Source of the DNA: Capsicum annuum | Lineage: Eukaryota > Streptophyta > Magnoliopsida > Solanales > Solanaceae | Direction: 5' to 3' | Length of the DNA stretch: 64,000 nucleotides | Assembly: GCF_002878395.1 (NCBI RefSeq) | Contig: NC_061111.1 | Location: 23,714,290 to 23,778,289 of the forward strand | Shown: positions 45,410 through 57,900 of the stretch, in pieces | Position numbering within the stretch: the first letter of the stretch is position 1 | Layout of the letters: the number at the start of each line of letters is the position of its first letter | Translations under genes and position numbers: made by a program | Notes under the pieces: model-generated | Database searches by the model: none | What the model saw: only the letters and a program-made list of their open reading frames with translations | Told to the model about the DNA's origin: nothing

Positions 45410-48265
45410 AGGGTTAAGCTATAGATGGGCTAGGAAGAATAAGGTGCGTACAGATGGATGAATTAACTTTCATGTGTGGGAGTTATGTATTACTGATAAG
45501 GTCATAGGGACAACACACATAAAGTACAGTGATTTTGTGAATGCAGTTTTTACCCGATTAGGCATTGATCATTCAAACAAGATCCTGCATTGTAAGTTTA
45601 GTTTGATAGGTTCAAATTGATAAGGCCTAGGGGCCCATAGATATGGTGTCGATACCCTATTACGAATTAATAACGGTTGTTGCTCATGTTTATAAGTGTC
45701 AAGTTTTGAAAAGAGATCAATATTTGGTGTCATTATAGAGATCAAATAGCGATTGAACTTAACTTTAAGTGTGCATTGGACTCTGAGAAGCACTTCAAAG
45801 CATCTCATTGCATCAAACAAGAACGGAATACCAATAGAAATTCCCTTCGTCCAAATTTAAATGGAAGGATTATTCTAGAAGATGATTATATGCCAGAAAG
45901 AGCCGTAGGAGAATAATTGCTAGGGAAAGAGGGAGTTGATAAAAACTTATATCATCTAAGAGCTAATTGAAGAGTAAAACATAGGAAGGCAAGGAACTTC
46001 TAGAGAATCTGGACGATGTAGCTGAATTAGAATACGAGAAATCTAAATCAAGTGCAAATATGAAAGTGTATCCAGTACTAAAAATCCATCTGTTGTCTCT
46101 CTGAAAGAAAATTAGTGCAGGTGGACACTTTGCTGGGGAGCTGCGACTAAGTAGCATGGTCGGGATGATCATCTACATAGAAAATAGCATAACATAAAGA
46201 AAGAAGTTTTATGCGCACCGAGGGTTGAAATAATGTACCGTAAGTAAAGAAAACTTGGCCCAAGAATAGCTGCATTAAAAATAATCGATCTAAGAGAAGG
46301 AGACAATTTTGAATTTTAAATTGCATCCCATGCCTTCTTGTTTGTGGTTTCAATTTGGTCCACTGCTATTGACCATATCGGAACCACAAACAAGATTGAG
46401 TATCATTACTTCCTTAGCAATATGGATATAATTGATTGTGTTTTCTTGCCTTAGCATGCTTTCAACAAATCTTGGAGAAGATCAGATGCTTGCTGTAGTA
46501 TGTGAATCCCGATAATTTTCAAGTTTGCCTCCAACTTCCTAATTCGGGATTCAAGGTTGTCATTGTCGTCTTTGAGGTCAGCGTAAAGTTCTTGGTTTTT
46601 TGTGAGCTGGTCAATCAGGGAGGAACACTTTTTCAAAGTTGTGGCATTGTAAAAGGTCTTCAGAAGGATTCTAGAACACTTTCTTCGGAAGGCTTAAATG
46701 ATACATGGAGGGTCGCTATGTTTTTTTTAGGTTAACATCTTAATGCACACTCAAGCAGTGGTCCCAACAGTTGAATAATTCACTTTCTCGAGTGTTGTTC
46801 AATGTAGTTTGTTCAACCAAACTTCATAGGATTTGATAGGCTATCTTTTGAAGGTTGGTAAAACAAGCTGCATTGAACAACGCTCAAGAAAGTAACCAGT
46901 TCAACTATTGGGATCACTGCTTGAGTGTGCACTAAGACGTTAACCTAAAACAAACATAACGACCCTCCATGTATCATTTAAGCCTTTCGAAGAAAGGGTT
47001 CTGGAAGCCTTCTGAAGGCCTTTTACAATGCCACAACTTCAAAGAAAGTGTTCCTCCCTCATTGACCATCTCACAAAAGACAAATAACTCTATGATGACC
47101 TCAAAGATGGCAATGACAAGTTTGAATACCAAATCAGCAAGCTAGAGGCAAGCTTGAAAATTATCGGGATTCACATACTACAACAAACATCTGATCTTCT
47201 CCAAAATATGTTGAAAGCATTCTAAGGAGAGAAAACACAATCAATTATATCCATATTTCTAAGGAAGTAATGATACTCAATCTTGTTTGTGGTTCCGATT
47301 AGGTCTATAGCAGCGGACTGAATTAGAACCACAAACAAGAAGGCATGGGATGAAATTTAAAATTTAGAAATTGTCATCTTCACTTACATTGCTTATTTTA
47401 AATGTTGTTGTTATTGGGCCAAGTTTTATTTACTTAAGGTACATCATTTCAACCTTCTATGCCCGCAAAACTACTTTCTTTGTGTTTTGCTATTTTCTAT
47501 AAAGGTGATCATCCCGACCTCACTACCTAGCCATAGCTCCCCAGCAAAGGGCCCAACTACACTAATTTTCTTTGAGAGAGACAACAAATGGATTTTCAGT
47601 ACTGGATACACTTTCATAATTGCACTTGATTCAGATTTGTCGTGTTCTAATTCAGCTACATTGGCTAGATTCACTAGAAGTTCCTTTCTGCCTTATGTTT
47701 TCCTCTTTAATTAGCTTTTAGATCTTATAGGTTTTCATCAACTCACCCTTTCCCTCGCAAGTATTCTCCTACGAATCCTTCTAGCGTATAATCATCACTC
47801 TGAATAACCCAACCATTTAAATTTGGGCTAGGGCAATAACTATATTGGTTTTCCATTCTAGTTAGATGTATTGCTAGGCTTTGAAGGCCTTTTCAAAGTC
47901 CAATGCAAACTAAAAGTTAGTTCAATCGCTATTGAATCTATCTATTTATAATGTCACCAAAAGTCGATCCCTTCACAAAGCTTAACACATAAACATGAGC
48001 AACAACCATCATTAAAGCTTAACAGGGTATGAGAACCATATACATGGTCCCTCAACCTTATCAACTTGGACCTATAAAACTTAATTGTAAAATTGCAGAT
48101 ATCTTATTTGAATGACCAATGCCTAATCGATATAAAACAGCATTCACAAAATCAGTGTACTCTATATGTGTTTTCATGATCACATTATCAATAATACATA
48201 CCTCCCATATACAAAGTGGTTCCATCTACAAGTAGCTTATTTCTCTGAAACCATCTTTTTTGTAG
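45410..48265. repeat. Long inverted repeat, arms ~1.4 kb, loop ~32 bp
   Basis: The left arm (about 45410-46820) is the reverse complement of the right arm (about 46853-48265). Inner ~125 bp agree at close to 88% by eye; matching continues to the outer end ('CATTCACAAAATCA(C/G)TGTACT' and neighbours). Each arm holds remnants of two open stretches. One runs inward and reads 'SDFVNAVFTRLGIDHSNKI' and later 'NMKVYPVLKIHLLSL'. One runs outward, 46636 to 46451 in the left arm, a coiled-coil 'KNQELYADLKDDNDNLESRI'. Stops are frequent and no family was recognised. A transcript across it would fold into a long hairpin (inference). Confidence 0.85.
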
Positions 48266-48300
48266 CCTCTTGTGTTGGTCAGGCAAAATTTGATCAACTA

Positions 48301-49919
48301 GGATCAACTACAACTTCAATTGAGTATTTGCAATTACATGGTGTTTGTATTGCATTCATCCCGACCCAAGTCATCGATCGATCACTCTGAGTTGAAAAAA
48401 TTATCATTAACTTAATGTTAAGCTAGTACCTAAATTGATTTAGGTAGAACTAGGGATGAGTTCATAGGGTCAACTACAACTTCAATTAAATTTTTGCAAT
48501 TTTATGGTGTTGGTATTGCGTTCATCCCGACCCGAGTAGTCGATCAATCACTCTGAGTTGAAAAGATTCTCATTAACTTAATGTTAAGCTAGTACCTAAA
48601 TTAATTTAGGTAGAACTAGGAATGAGTTAATAGGGTCAACTACAACTTCAATTGAGTCTTTACAATTGCATGGTATTGGTATTGGGTTAATCCCGATCCA
48701 AGGCGCCAATTTATCACTTGGAGTATAAAATATTCTCATTAACTTATTTTTAAGCTAGTACCTAAATTGATTTTAGTAGAACTAGTGATAAATGAGTTCA
48801 TAGGGTTAACTACAACATTATTTGAGTCTTTGCAAATGCATGGTGTTGGTATTGCGTTCATTACGACCCGAGTCGTCGATTGATCACTCTGAGTTGAAAA
48901 GATTCACATTAACTTAATGTTAAGCTACTACCTAAATTGATTTTTATAGAACTAGGTATGAATGAGTTTATAGGGTCAACTACAACATCAATTGAGTCTT
49001 TGTAATTGCATGGTATCGGTATTGCGTTTATCCCAACCCGAGTCATCGATCGACCACTCTGAGTTGAAAAGATTCTCATTAACTTAATGTTAATTTAGTA
49101 CCTAAATTGGTTTAGGTAGAACTAGGGATGAGTTCATATGGTCAACTACAACTTCAATGAGTATTTGCAATTGCATGGTGTTAGTATTGCGTTCATCCCG
49201 ATCCGAGTCGTTGATGCATCACTCTAAGTTGAAAATATTCTCAATAACTTAATTTTAACCTAGTACCTAAATTATTTTAGGTATAACTAGGGATGAGTTC
49301 ATAGGGTAAACTACAACTTCAATTGAGTCTTTGCAATTGTATGATATTAGTATTGCGTTCATCCTGACCCAAGTTGTCGATCAATCACTCTAAGTAGAAA
49401 AGATTCTCATTAACTTAATGTTAATATAGTACCTAAATCTATTTAGGTATAACTAAGGATGAGTTCATAGGGACAACTACAATATCAATTGAGTCTTTGC
49501 AATTGCATAGTGTTGGTATTGCGTTCATCCCGAACTGAGTCATCGATCGATCACCCTAAGTTTAAAAGATTCTCATTAACTTAATGTTAATCTAGTACCT
49601 AAACTGATTTAGGTAGAACTAGGGATGCGTTCATAGGGTTAACTACAACTTCAATTGAGTCTTTGCAATTACTTGGTGTTGGTATTGCGTTTATCCCGAC
49701 CTGAGTCATCGATCGATCACTCTGAGGTAAAAAAATTCTCATTAACTTAATGTTAATATAGTACCTAAATTGATTTTGGTAGAACTAAGGATGAGTTCAT
49801 AGGGTCAACTACAACTTCAATTGAGTCTTTGCAATTGCATGGTGTTGGTATTGCATTCATCCCGACCCTAGTCATCGATCGATCACTCTGAGGTGAAAAG
49901 ATTCTCATTAACTTAATAT
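48301..49919 (+). repeat. 166-bp tandem array, ten units
   Basis: The phrase GGGTCAACTACAACTTCAAT recurs at 48301, 48467, 48633, 48803, 48973, 49138, 49304, 49470, 49636 and 49802. Spacing is 165-170 bp, mostly exactly 166; the last unit is partial. Each unit contains 'TTGCAATTGCATGGTGTTGG', 'CATCCCGACC', 'ATCGATCGATCAC', 'CTCATTAACTTAATGTTAA' and 'TTTAGGTAGAACTAGGGATG'. Units differ by scattered substitutions. No coding frame persists. Confidence 0.92.
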
Positions 49920-49979
49920 TTTAAAAGCTATATCTTTTAAAATTTTAAAAATTAATTAAGATCAATTCGGACCAAGTTA

Positions 49980-50235
49980 ACAATTTCAAAACTTGTCATT
50001 CTTTTTTAAAATTACAAATGAACCCATACAAATTATCTATTTACGAGAAAAAATTTTACTTATTTCAAATCTCAAGCTCTCGCTCTTCTCTCTCTCTCTA
50101 AACAATGCGGACAATAACTACTCAACATATTGTTCAACCTTTTAAAACAAATTGATTTTCTTTTCATTTTCGACCACATAGTTGTTATTTTCGAATTCTT
50201 TCTCGCTTGTATTCGTCATTTCTTTGTCTTCACAG
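49980..50235 (+). promoter_or_regulatory. Promoter region and 5' leader of the plus-strand Ulp1-like gene
   Basis: An AT-rich stretch leads into a CT-rich leader (CTCTCGCTCTTCTCTCTCTC, 50078-50097) and then CACAG|GTAAC at 50235/50236, a plausible splice donor. The same layout (CT-rich leader, then CACAG|GTAAAA) occurs in the minus-strand gene at 59930-59687. An intron in the 5' leader of both copies is therefore likely. Confidence 0.5.
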
Positions 50236-50439
50236 GTAACAGAGTTCGAGAAGAGTTCTACATTTGTTCTTTATTCTAAATATTAGGGATTTTTAGTTAA
50301 ATATGAAAAAAATACTTTTAGTTGTATTATCTTCAAGAATGGGTTAACAATTTTGTGTTTTAATACTAAAGACATAGGAAGCACCCGACGAAACCTTAGT
50401 TTTTGTTGTAGTATTTTATTGACTGTCGTGGTATTATTG

Positions 50440-50720
50440 GATGGTGTTTGTGGTGTTGTTGGTGGCTATGTTTGGTGGTGTCGGTATTTATGGTTTTGGT
50501 GGTGGTGTTGGTGGTTTTGGTGTTGGTATTGGTGGCATTGGTGGTAGTGTTGGCGGTTTTGGTGGTGTTGGTGATGTTGGTGTTGTTATTGGTAGCATTA
50601 GTGGTAGTGTTGGCGGTCTTGGCATTGTTGTTGGTATTGGTGGCATTGGTGGTGGTCTTGGTGGCATTAGTGGTGGCATTGGTTGTATTATTGGTGGTGG
50701 TCTTGGTGGTCCATCTATTG
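50440..50720 (+). repeat. GGT/GTT-rich minisatellite
   Basis: Variants of GGTGGTGTTGGTGG(T/C) repeat for ~280 bp. The tract is open in more than one frame (Gly/Val-rich one way, Pro/Thr-rich on the other strand), which is the usual effect of a triplet-based repeat. It lies in the putative leader intron of the downstream gene, so it is not called as a protein. Confidence 0.8.
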
Positions 50721-50926
50721 CAATAGGTGATAGATCAGTTGGGAGATATTAAATAGGTCTTCAAACAGATTTCCCACCTGGTCCAACTGATGGGTTATCC
50801 GTTGGAGTGTTTTTTTGTAATGTGGCGTATAATAATTTGTTGAAATTTGTCTTACCTTTTTTAAAAAAATTATGCAGACATCAAATGTAATGTATTTTTT
50901 GTTTTTCTATTGTTTGTAGTTAAAAG

Positions 50927-53900
50927 ATGTCTCCCAAAAGAAAAGAAACTGAAAGTGAATCAACTTCAGACCACCCAACAAAAAAGGCTAGAGTACAGAT
51001 AGATTCGGAGGAATTTCTTGAACAATCTCAGTCAAGGCAAAATCAAGCAGAGGAAAGCATAAACTCCTTCTCACCAATGGGGCATGAATTTATATCGAAA
51101 TCCCAGCATGATCCTGTCAAAACCATTAGTATTGATAGGTTTCAAGTTGCGATATCGATAGATGACCCTGCATAAGTAACTATGATCTAGTACTTAAATG
51201 TCAGTTGGAGAAAGGTTTTGATGAATTTAGGAGTATTATGAAGAATTAGACAGACTTATTAAGAGGAGCTGCTTTGCATACTTTCTTAAGTTGCCTGAGG
51301 AACACACTGTCTATTTCCAAATGAGCATGGTATATGGTCTTCTCAAGTGCAAGATCAAGTACATGGGGGTGATAGAGATTCGACGGAGGGGGGCAAAAAG
51401 ATGGATGAAATCTGGATCAACTATTGTGGTATACCGATTTGTTTTGGATTGAAAGAGTTTGCCATAGTGACGGGCTTAAGATGCAATTGTCCAGAAGCAC
51501 CTCTCATTAAGGAAACACCCCAAAAAAGGTCCAAGGCATTATCCAAGCAACCGCCACCCCAAACCAACAAACGCAAGGAAAAAAAAGATAGTTTGTTGGG
51601 CATTGTTGGACGTAGCTACAAAATGGGGGATTTGATAGCAGATCTCGAGGATAAAACCATACCAAAGAATTATGGGGAGAAATTGTGCTTAGTTTGGTTT
51701 GTCCATTTCGTTATATTGGCAAAAAAAGTCAGGAAAGTTGTAGAAGATGATTTGTCAGTGCTTGTAGATATTTTGAGAAATTCAATTATTATCCCTGGGG
51801 ATATGACAGCTACTACTTGACTGTAAAGTATTTACTGACAAAGCTATCCCCAGGGACAATCACATTATATGGCTTTTCTTGGGCTTTCATGATAAAATTA
51901 ATCACTATTTTTACTCATCCATTAATTTATATTGAATATAGTTATTATGATTTTTTTTACTTGCTTCCTGTTTACATTTTTTAGGCTTGATCATTTAAAG
52001 TCATTCCTCCCCTCCAAAAGTAGTTCAAGGATTACCCAGATAAAATTTCTCTTCCAAGGATCCTTAGGTGGTTGGCTGCAAAAAGCAACAAAAAACTTAA
52101 GAAAGCTAATGTCTTTAACCCTCCGGATGATGTAGTATGTCTTCTTTAAACTAAAATAATTTTTCTCAAAGAAAGATACTGAAATAGATATTCTATCTGT
52201 TGTGATAAATAGGTTGTCTGTTGCAACAGATTACCTGTTAACTGCAACTGGTGCAACAGATGGGTAATCTGATATGATAGATGATCTGTATTTTGTAAGA
52301 GATTAACCATCTATTCCTCTGGCTCTCTGAACCCGACTCAACAGATTATCCATCTACTCAAAATTATGCAATAGATGGGTAATGTGATGCAATATATTAT
52401 TAATCTATTGTGACATACAGATCAGCTGTTGCGGCAGATAGATCATCATTGCATAAGTTGGCTGTGTTAACATACAACCCAACTGATAGTAAATTTTTAT
52501 TATATGATTTAAATGCCTTATGTCTCTTTTTATAGGTTGTACATCCTTGGATTGTGCCTACTAAGCAAGAGTTAGGGATGACTTCTTTTTGTTACTCTAA
52601 GTCTTGTTGATACAACAGCAGACCCAATGGTGGAGTTAACAAAAATGGACTTGGCTGGAGCAAACGTCATAAGAAGAGCAGTTAGGCAAGGTCAGACTAA
52701 TGTTGAAGCTCTTCATGACCAACCTACTACAACAGATCTGGATGCTACTTTAATGGGTGTTACTGGTGGAGTTGTTGATGATGGTGGCAGCCATCCTGCT
52801 GCTGCTGCTGCCAGTCTTAATTATGAGCATGTTGGTGCTCGGTAAAAACTAAATACATTTGAAAACACCCTTGCATAGGCCTCTCTCACCCTTACACCGG
52901 TCCCTTCCACCCTTACAGTGGTCCCTCTCACCCCTCTCCACCCTCATGTTCTCATTGCAAATGCAAAGTGTGCAAGTACAGAGAGGATAAACTCCTTGAA
53001 AAACTAGAAGCTATTGCTGAAGCAGTCGAGTAGTTGAAATCCAAGAGGGGTGTCATACCATCCAAAAAGGTGAGGGAGCCATACACTTCTATAGTGGCGG
53101 TTAGGAGGAAGAGAAGAAACATTAGCCAAATACTCTCTATTCAAAAAACAGAAAAAATTGCAACTCCTCCCACTATAAGAGTTGTTAAAGTTAAGGGGCC
53201 GCTGAAGAAGGTTGACATATACGCGGTACTTGGCGATGAAGATAAGAAGGAACTAGAAAAAAATCATGACTGACGATACGAAACCTTTACAAGAATACAC
53301 CATGCATTTATTTTCTTCCCAAAACTTCATGAGTATGACAAATATACATGAGTGGTACGTGGATAATGTAAGTTTACTTTTGCTAACCTAGCCTTGTAAG
53401 TTTACTTTTGCTAACCTAGCCTTCCAATCTACTCCATGAAGAAAAAGCTATGCAAAAGATGTGTAATCTTTTGCAATAGATGGGTATTCTATTGCAACAT
53501 ATTACATATCTATTGCATAAGTTGCGTTAGCTGGGTAATCTGTGAACTGATTCAGAGAACCTTCTGCAACAGAATTTTTCCACTGTGTTTTTCTTCTTTA
53601 CAATTACTAACCTCTTTAAAAATTATCTTCTTATACCATAGTATGTTGATGAAATTCTCTACCTTATGAGGAGCAGGCAATTAGCGTACCCGGATGCTTA
53701 TGATGCAGCCGATGGGATAATGGACCTCAACTTCTACAATAATTTCAAGAGTAGGTACGATAATCTCCGTAGGTGAGCTGTTCCCAGTGGTCCGGGATTT
53801 GATCAGTTAGTTTCTAAGTTTAAATGGAATGAATACATGATTAACTATGTTAGAGGGAAGAGGTCATATCCACACGACAAGAGCTGGAACAAGGCAAAGA

Positions 53901-54330
53901 GAATCCTTGCAGTCATGAATGTGGAAGTCAAAAATTTTCTCGTTTTTGAGATACTATTCAAAGAGAAAAAGATTAAGGTTATGACTGCAACTTACCTGTC
54001 TTCAATGAGGCCACATTTTTAACTCACGTGCAGCCACTCTCGAAGTTGTTCCCCAAGTTGTTGACGCAGAATAAACTGATGAATCATTTGCCGACGGAAG
54101 TCTTGAGAAGATATCATGGGATTTTCAAGGATGAAATAAAAACATCCACCTTCAAAAAAATTAAAACCGGTGTCACGTGTGGTCTGTACTCACTTGCATA
54201 CATCAAGTGTTTGCTGACCGGCACAGAAATAGCCGATGTGCGACGCCATTGTGGAAAATATGCAAAAGGTCTGGGCTTATGGGGTGATAACTAAATAGTT
54301 GGAGCCCGTGTATAAAGAAAAATATATACA
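50927..54330 (+). pseudogene. DUF1985 / Ulp1-like peptidase gene, plus-strand copy (broken)
   Basis: Exon-like blocks: 50927-51175 (MSPKRKETES, basic N-terminus); 51250-51820 with the DUF1985 domain ('CFAYFLKLPEEHTVYFQMSM', then after a frameshift near 51357 'DEIWINYCGIPICFGLKEFA'); 52627-52845; 53034-53273; 53641-54330 with the Ulp1-type C48 peptidase region ('SWNKAKRILAVMNVEVKNFL', 'GVTCGLYSLAYIKCLLTG'). Family peptidases use His, Asp and Cys. Here the Cys is kept (TCGLYSL), while the His position reads Asn (KNFLVFEI) and the Asp region reads VMTA. In-frame stops and a final frameshift (near 54235) add to the damage. Intervals 52170-52490 and 53440-53580 hold CAACAGAT arrays and look like introns. 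Confidence 0.75.
52170..52490 (+). repeat. CAACAGAT array 3 (intron-like)
   Basis: ATCTGTTG-, CAACAGAT- and GGTAATCTG-type words repeat between coding blocks of the plus-strand Ulp1-like gene. Confidence 0.75.
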
Positions 54331-54419
54331 GAGACAGAGACGAACATGATAATAATTTTTTATTTCAAGCCACTTCACTTTACATGTAGTGGTAATTTTT
54401 TATGTCTGACGAAAGTTGA

Positions 54420-54740
54420 ATTTTTATAATGCAACAGATTGTCTATCTACTGTAACAGATATTATACCTAATGTGACAGATTGATTATCTATTGCAATAG
54501 GTTGGCCATCTGTTGCATTATGCAAATGTTTCTCAGTCTGTCTGTCGCAACAGATATACAATCTGTTGCAACATATAATCTATTTGTTGCAACTGATAGG
54601 TAATCTATTAGAACAAATCAAAAAAGTAGAAAGACCTGTTATATAATTTCTAGCAGATGACCTACATGTTGCAACATATGTCTAAATTTGTTTGATAAGA
54701 TATGCCGTCTGTTGCAGCAAATGTATTATTTGTTGCGATA
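54420..54740 (+). repeat. CAACAGAT array 4, between the convergent genes
   Basis: Repeated CAACAGAT/ATCTGTTG words, including CGCAACAGATATACAATCTG at about 54547. It occupies the interval where the 3' ends of the two Ulp1-like genes face each other. Confidence 0.78.
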
Positions 54741-54959
54741 TTTAAATTTAGTATTCTATTTCAATTTACAAGTTCAAAACTAAGGATTAAATTATATTCA
54801 TAGACATCATAAAATAAATTGAAGCCTTTAGAATACATAAAATAACTCAACAAATAAATGAAATGTAAAAAAATTATTATGGGTACAAATGATCTACTCT
54901 ACAAATAAATCAACAAGTTAACCAAGGAGGGTGGTTTATTACATTGACAGACTCAAGCT

Positions 54960-57900
54960 ATAAAGATCTACTCAATATGGACAAGTTGTTCTTCATTCGA
55001 TGCTACGGAATTTGGCTTTGGTCTCGTGGATCTTTAATGGCACTTGTGTACGATTTCTGAGCTTTCGCTTTTCCGTATTTTCATAAAAGAGCAGCATATC
55101 TTTTGCGGAGTAATCCGGCATCAAGTCCATCATTTGATACTTGTAATCCATCGCTCAAATACTCTGCGTAAGTGGCAACAAAAAAAACCCAATCCCTGTG
55201 TTTTAAAAAGCAGGTAATCCATATCTTGTAGTTCATATAAGCATTGTAAAATTTATGAAATAAAACGAAATGATGATACTTATAATTATAGGATAACAAT
55301 GGTTTGTTGAGCAATTTCCTCAACATATTGTACATCAAATAGATTTTTCATTTTGTCCCGGTAAGCTTCAATCGTCGATCAATCAATCCGAATTTTTTGA
55401 TCCAAAAAGCCACTAATATCAATGTAAGTAGGCAATATTTTAGTCGACTTTTGTATCTCAGATGATGGCCCGCGACATCTCCTTTGCGACATCGAGTAAT
55501 AAACTCGGATGCGCCTCTCTTTTAGAACGAGACAGCCAACACCCAATAGAATTCATCATCATAATTTATTGGGATGTACACTTCGTCGACCTAATGCCAA
55601 GGTAAGCCAGCTAGAATGCTAAAACCTTTGATGATGTTGATTAAGCATTCCTTATTTTGAGAAACTTTCGGTTATTATTGACAATGCTTATCGTAGGCAT
55701 TATTGATGTAAAATTTCTACCAATATTTATCTGTCGTGTATCTATACTATTCTTGTGTTTGCAACTTGGAATTCTTTCAAAGGAAGTAAAAATGACATCA
55801 ATGTGATGCACATATTATCAAATATTCAGATTACGTGATGAAAAAATTAATACACAGATACAATTAAATAAAGTATTAATTAATAGTAATATTTATGACA
55901 TTTAAACTTCATCATTTCAGCAAGTTTGGGGTTGTGACATCAAATAGAACTAATTTTTTATTCCGGGATATGCAACAACAAAGTTGAACATATCAAAACC
56001 AAGACTCGATTCATTTACTTTGTAGTGTTCGTCATTTTATTTTCTACATGATAATTTATATGTGTTAATGTCATGTTTTTACAACAAGAATTGTATAAAT
56101 CAATATCTTTAAAATTGATTTATGTACCTGTCAGCATGATGCTTTATCATCCCATCAACAATCCATTCTGAATAGTAGTTGATCAACTTTTTTAGTTTTT
56201 TTGGAGCCTCGTCCGAGATGTTGAACCCTTTAAACGAGTAATTCTTCTGTTCTCCCGAACTGACAGGCTCCACTTTTTCTTCTTCTTTGGAAGAAGTTGA
56301 TGGATTATCAACTGTGATATTATGTTGTTCAGCAATAGCTTCTACTATGATATCCACCTGGAAATCCAAAATTGTCAATGCTAATTATAGATATACAACA
56401 AATTGTCTATTCGTCGCTACAGATGAGTCTTATATTACAATAGATGGGTCATCCGTTGGGATAAATTCGAATAGTTAAAACACAGCGGTACGATAATTTC
56501 AAACGGATGACCAATCTGTTGCAACATAACTCATCTATTGGTAGAAATTAAAACAGTACAAAAACCTGTTTAATTTGATGAAACAGACAGACATATGTTG
56601 CAACAGATAATGCATCTGATGCAACAGGTTAAACAACAGTTGCAACATATGTATATATCTGTTTTATAATTTTCAGCAGATGTATCATCAGTTGAAACAG
56701 ATTTGTGTCTATTTATTTATTGAAACCAATGATATACATTTACCTTCTCAGCTCATGCTGCTCTCCTGTGGCCTTAATACATTGAACAACGGTGCAATAC
56801 AAAGGCATGGGAGTTGCAATTTTGCTTTTTTTGATGCTTGATGAGGCCTTAGAAATATCTTTCCTTCTCCTCTTAGCCACCTTGATCTCAAGTAAAGTGT
56901 ACGGATATGAAATTCTCTTTGATAGAATGACACCCCTATTAGATGTTGTTTCTTTTACAGAAGCAATTAGTGCATTAATAGCATTAATCACTCCATCATG
57001 TTTCGCCTTGCAGTCTTGAAATTTGCATGCAGAATATTCGCTAGAAGTGGCAAAATCTGTATAACCAGTACGATCATAATCATAAAGTTTGTTGTTTCAA
57101 AAACTGTAAGAGGAGCATCATTAGCCCCAACAGCAGCAGCACTACCTCTACCGCTACCATCATCAACAACAACAAGCCCACCTTCCAAAATTATTTTTCT
57201 TGTGATGGTTGTTGCTCTAAACAATTCCATTTTTATTCTATCAATAACCTTAGGGTCCGATAAAGTTTGCACATATCGTAAAGTAAAAAAAATGACATCT
57301 TCAACTCTCGATTTGTTGGAACAAGCCACGAATGGACAATCTAAAATAAATCAGTACATATATTAGAATGATGATGAAATTATTTAAAATAATCATTAAT
57401 TAAAATAAAAACTTGATTAGAATTAGACTTACTGCTTCTTTCGGGGTATTAAAAGATCAAAAAAATTGTATTTTAATCATTTTTGGCCGACAACCATCTC
57501 AGGATTCTTGGACAGGGAACTTCTTCCTGGTAGTTCACTTGTTGTCTCAAATAAGGAATGGCTTCAAATGCCCAAGCCTATAATATAACACCAATAAATT
57601 AAAAGCACTATTGAATAAAAAAAATAAATCATATCATAATAAAAGAAATATTTACCATGAAAGCCCATGAAAAGCCATATAAGTTGACTGTCTTTGGCGC
57701 TAATGGAGTCAACAAATATTTGACAGTCATTTTGAAGCTTTCATAACCCCAAGGATAGTTGTTAAATGCCTCAAAATCCTTGGAGATATTTATTAAACCG
57801 AGGCTTATGTTGTTGTTTACGTCTCTCGCTCAAAGAATATTATGTACAAACCAAACCAAGCACAATAATTTCTTATGCTTCTTTGAAAGTCTTTTACCTT

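Noticed and set aside
45410..46200. MULE transposase remnant in the palindrome arm
   Set aside because: The phrase 'SDFVNAVFTRLGI' is reminiscent of MULE transposase N-termini, but no DDE or zinc-finger block follows and stops are frequent; not supportable.
50441..50752. Glycine-rich protein of ~100 residues
   Set aside because: The frame lies in a GGT minisatellite that is open in other frames too, has no signal peptide, and sits in a putative intron.
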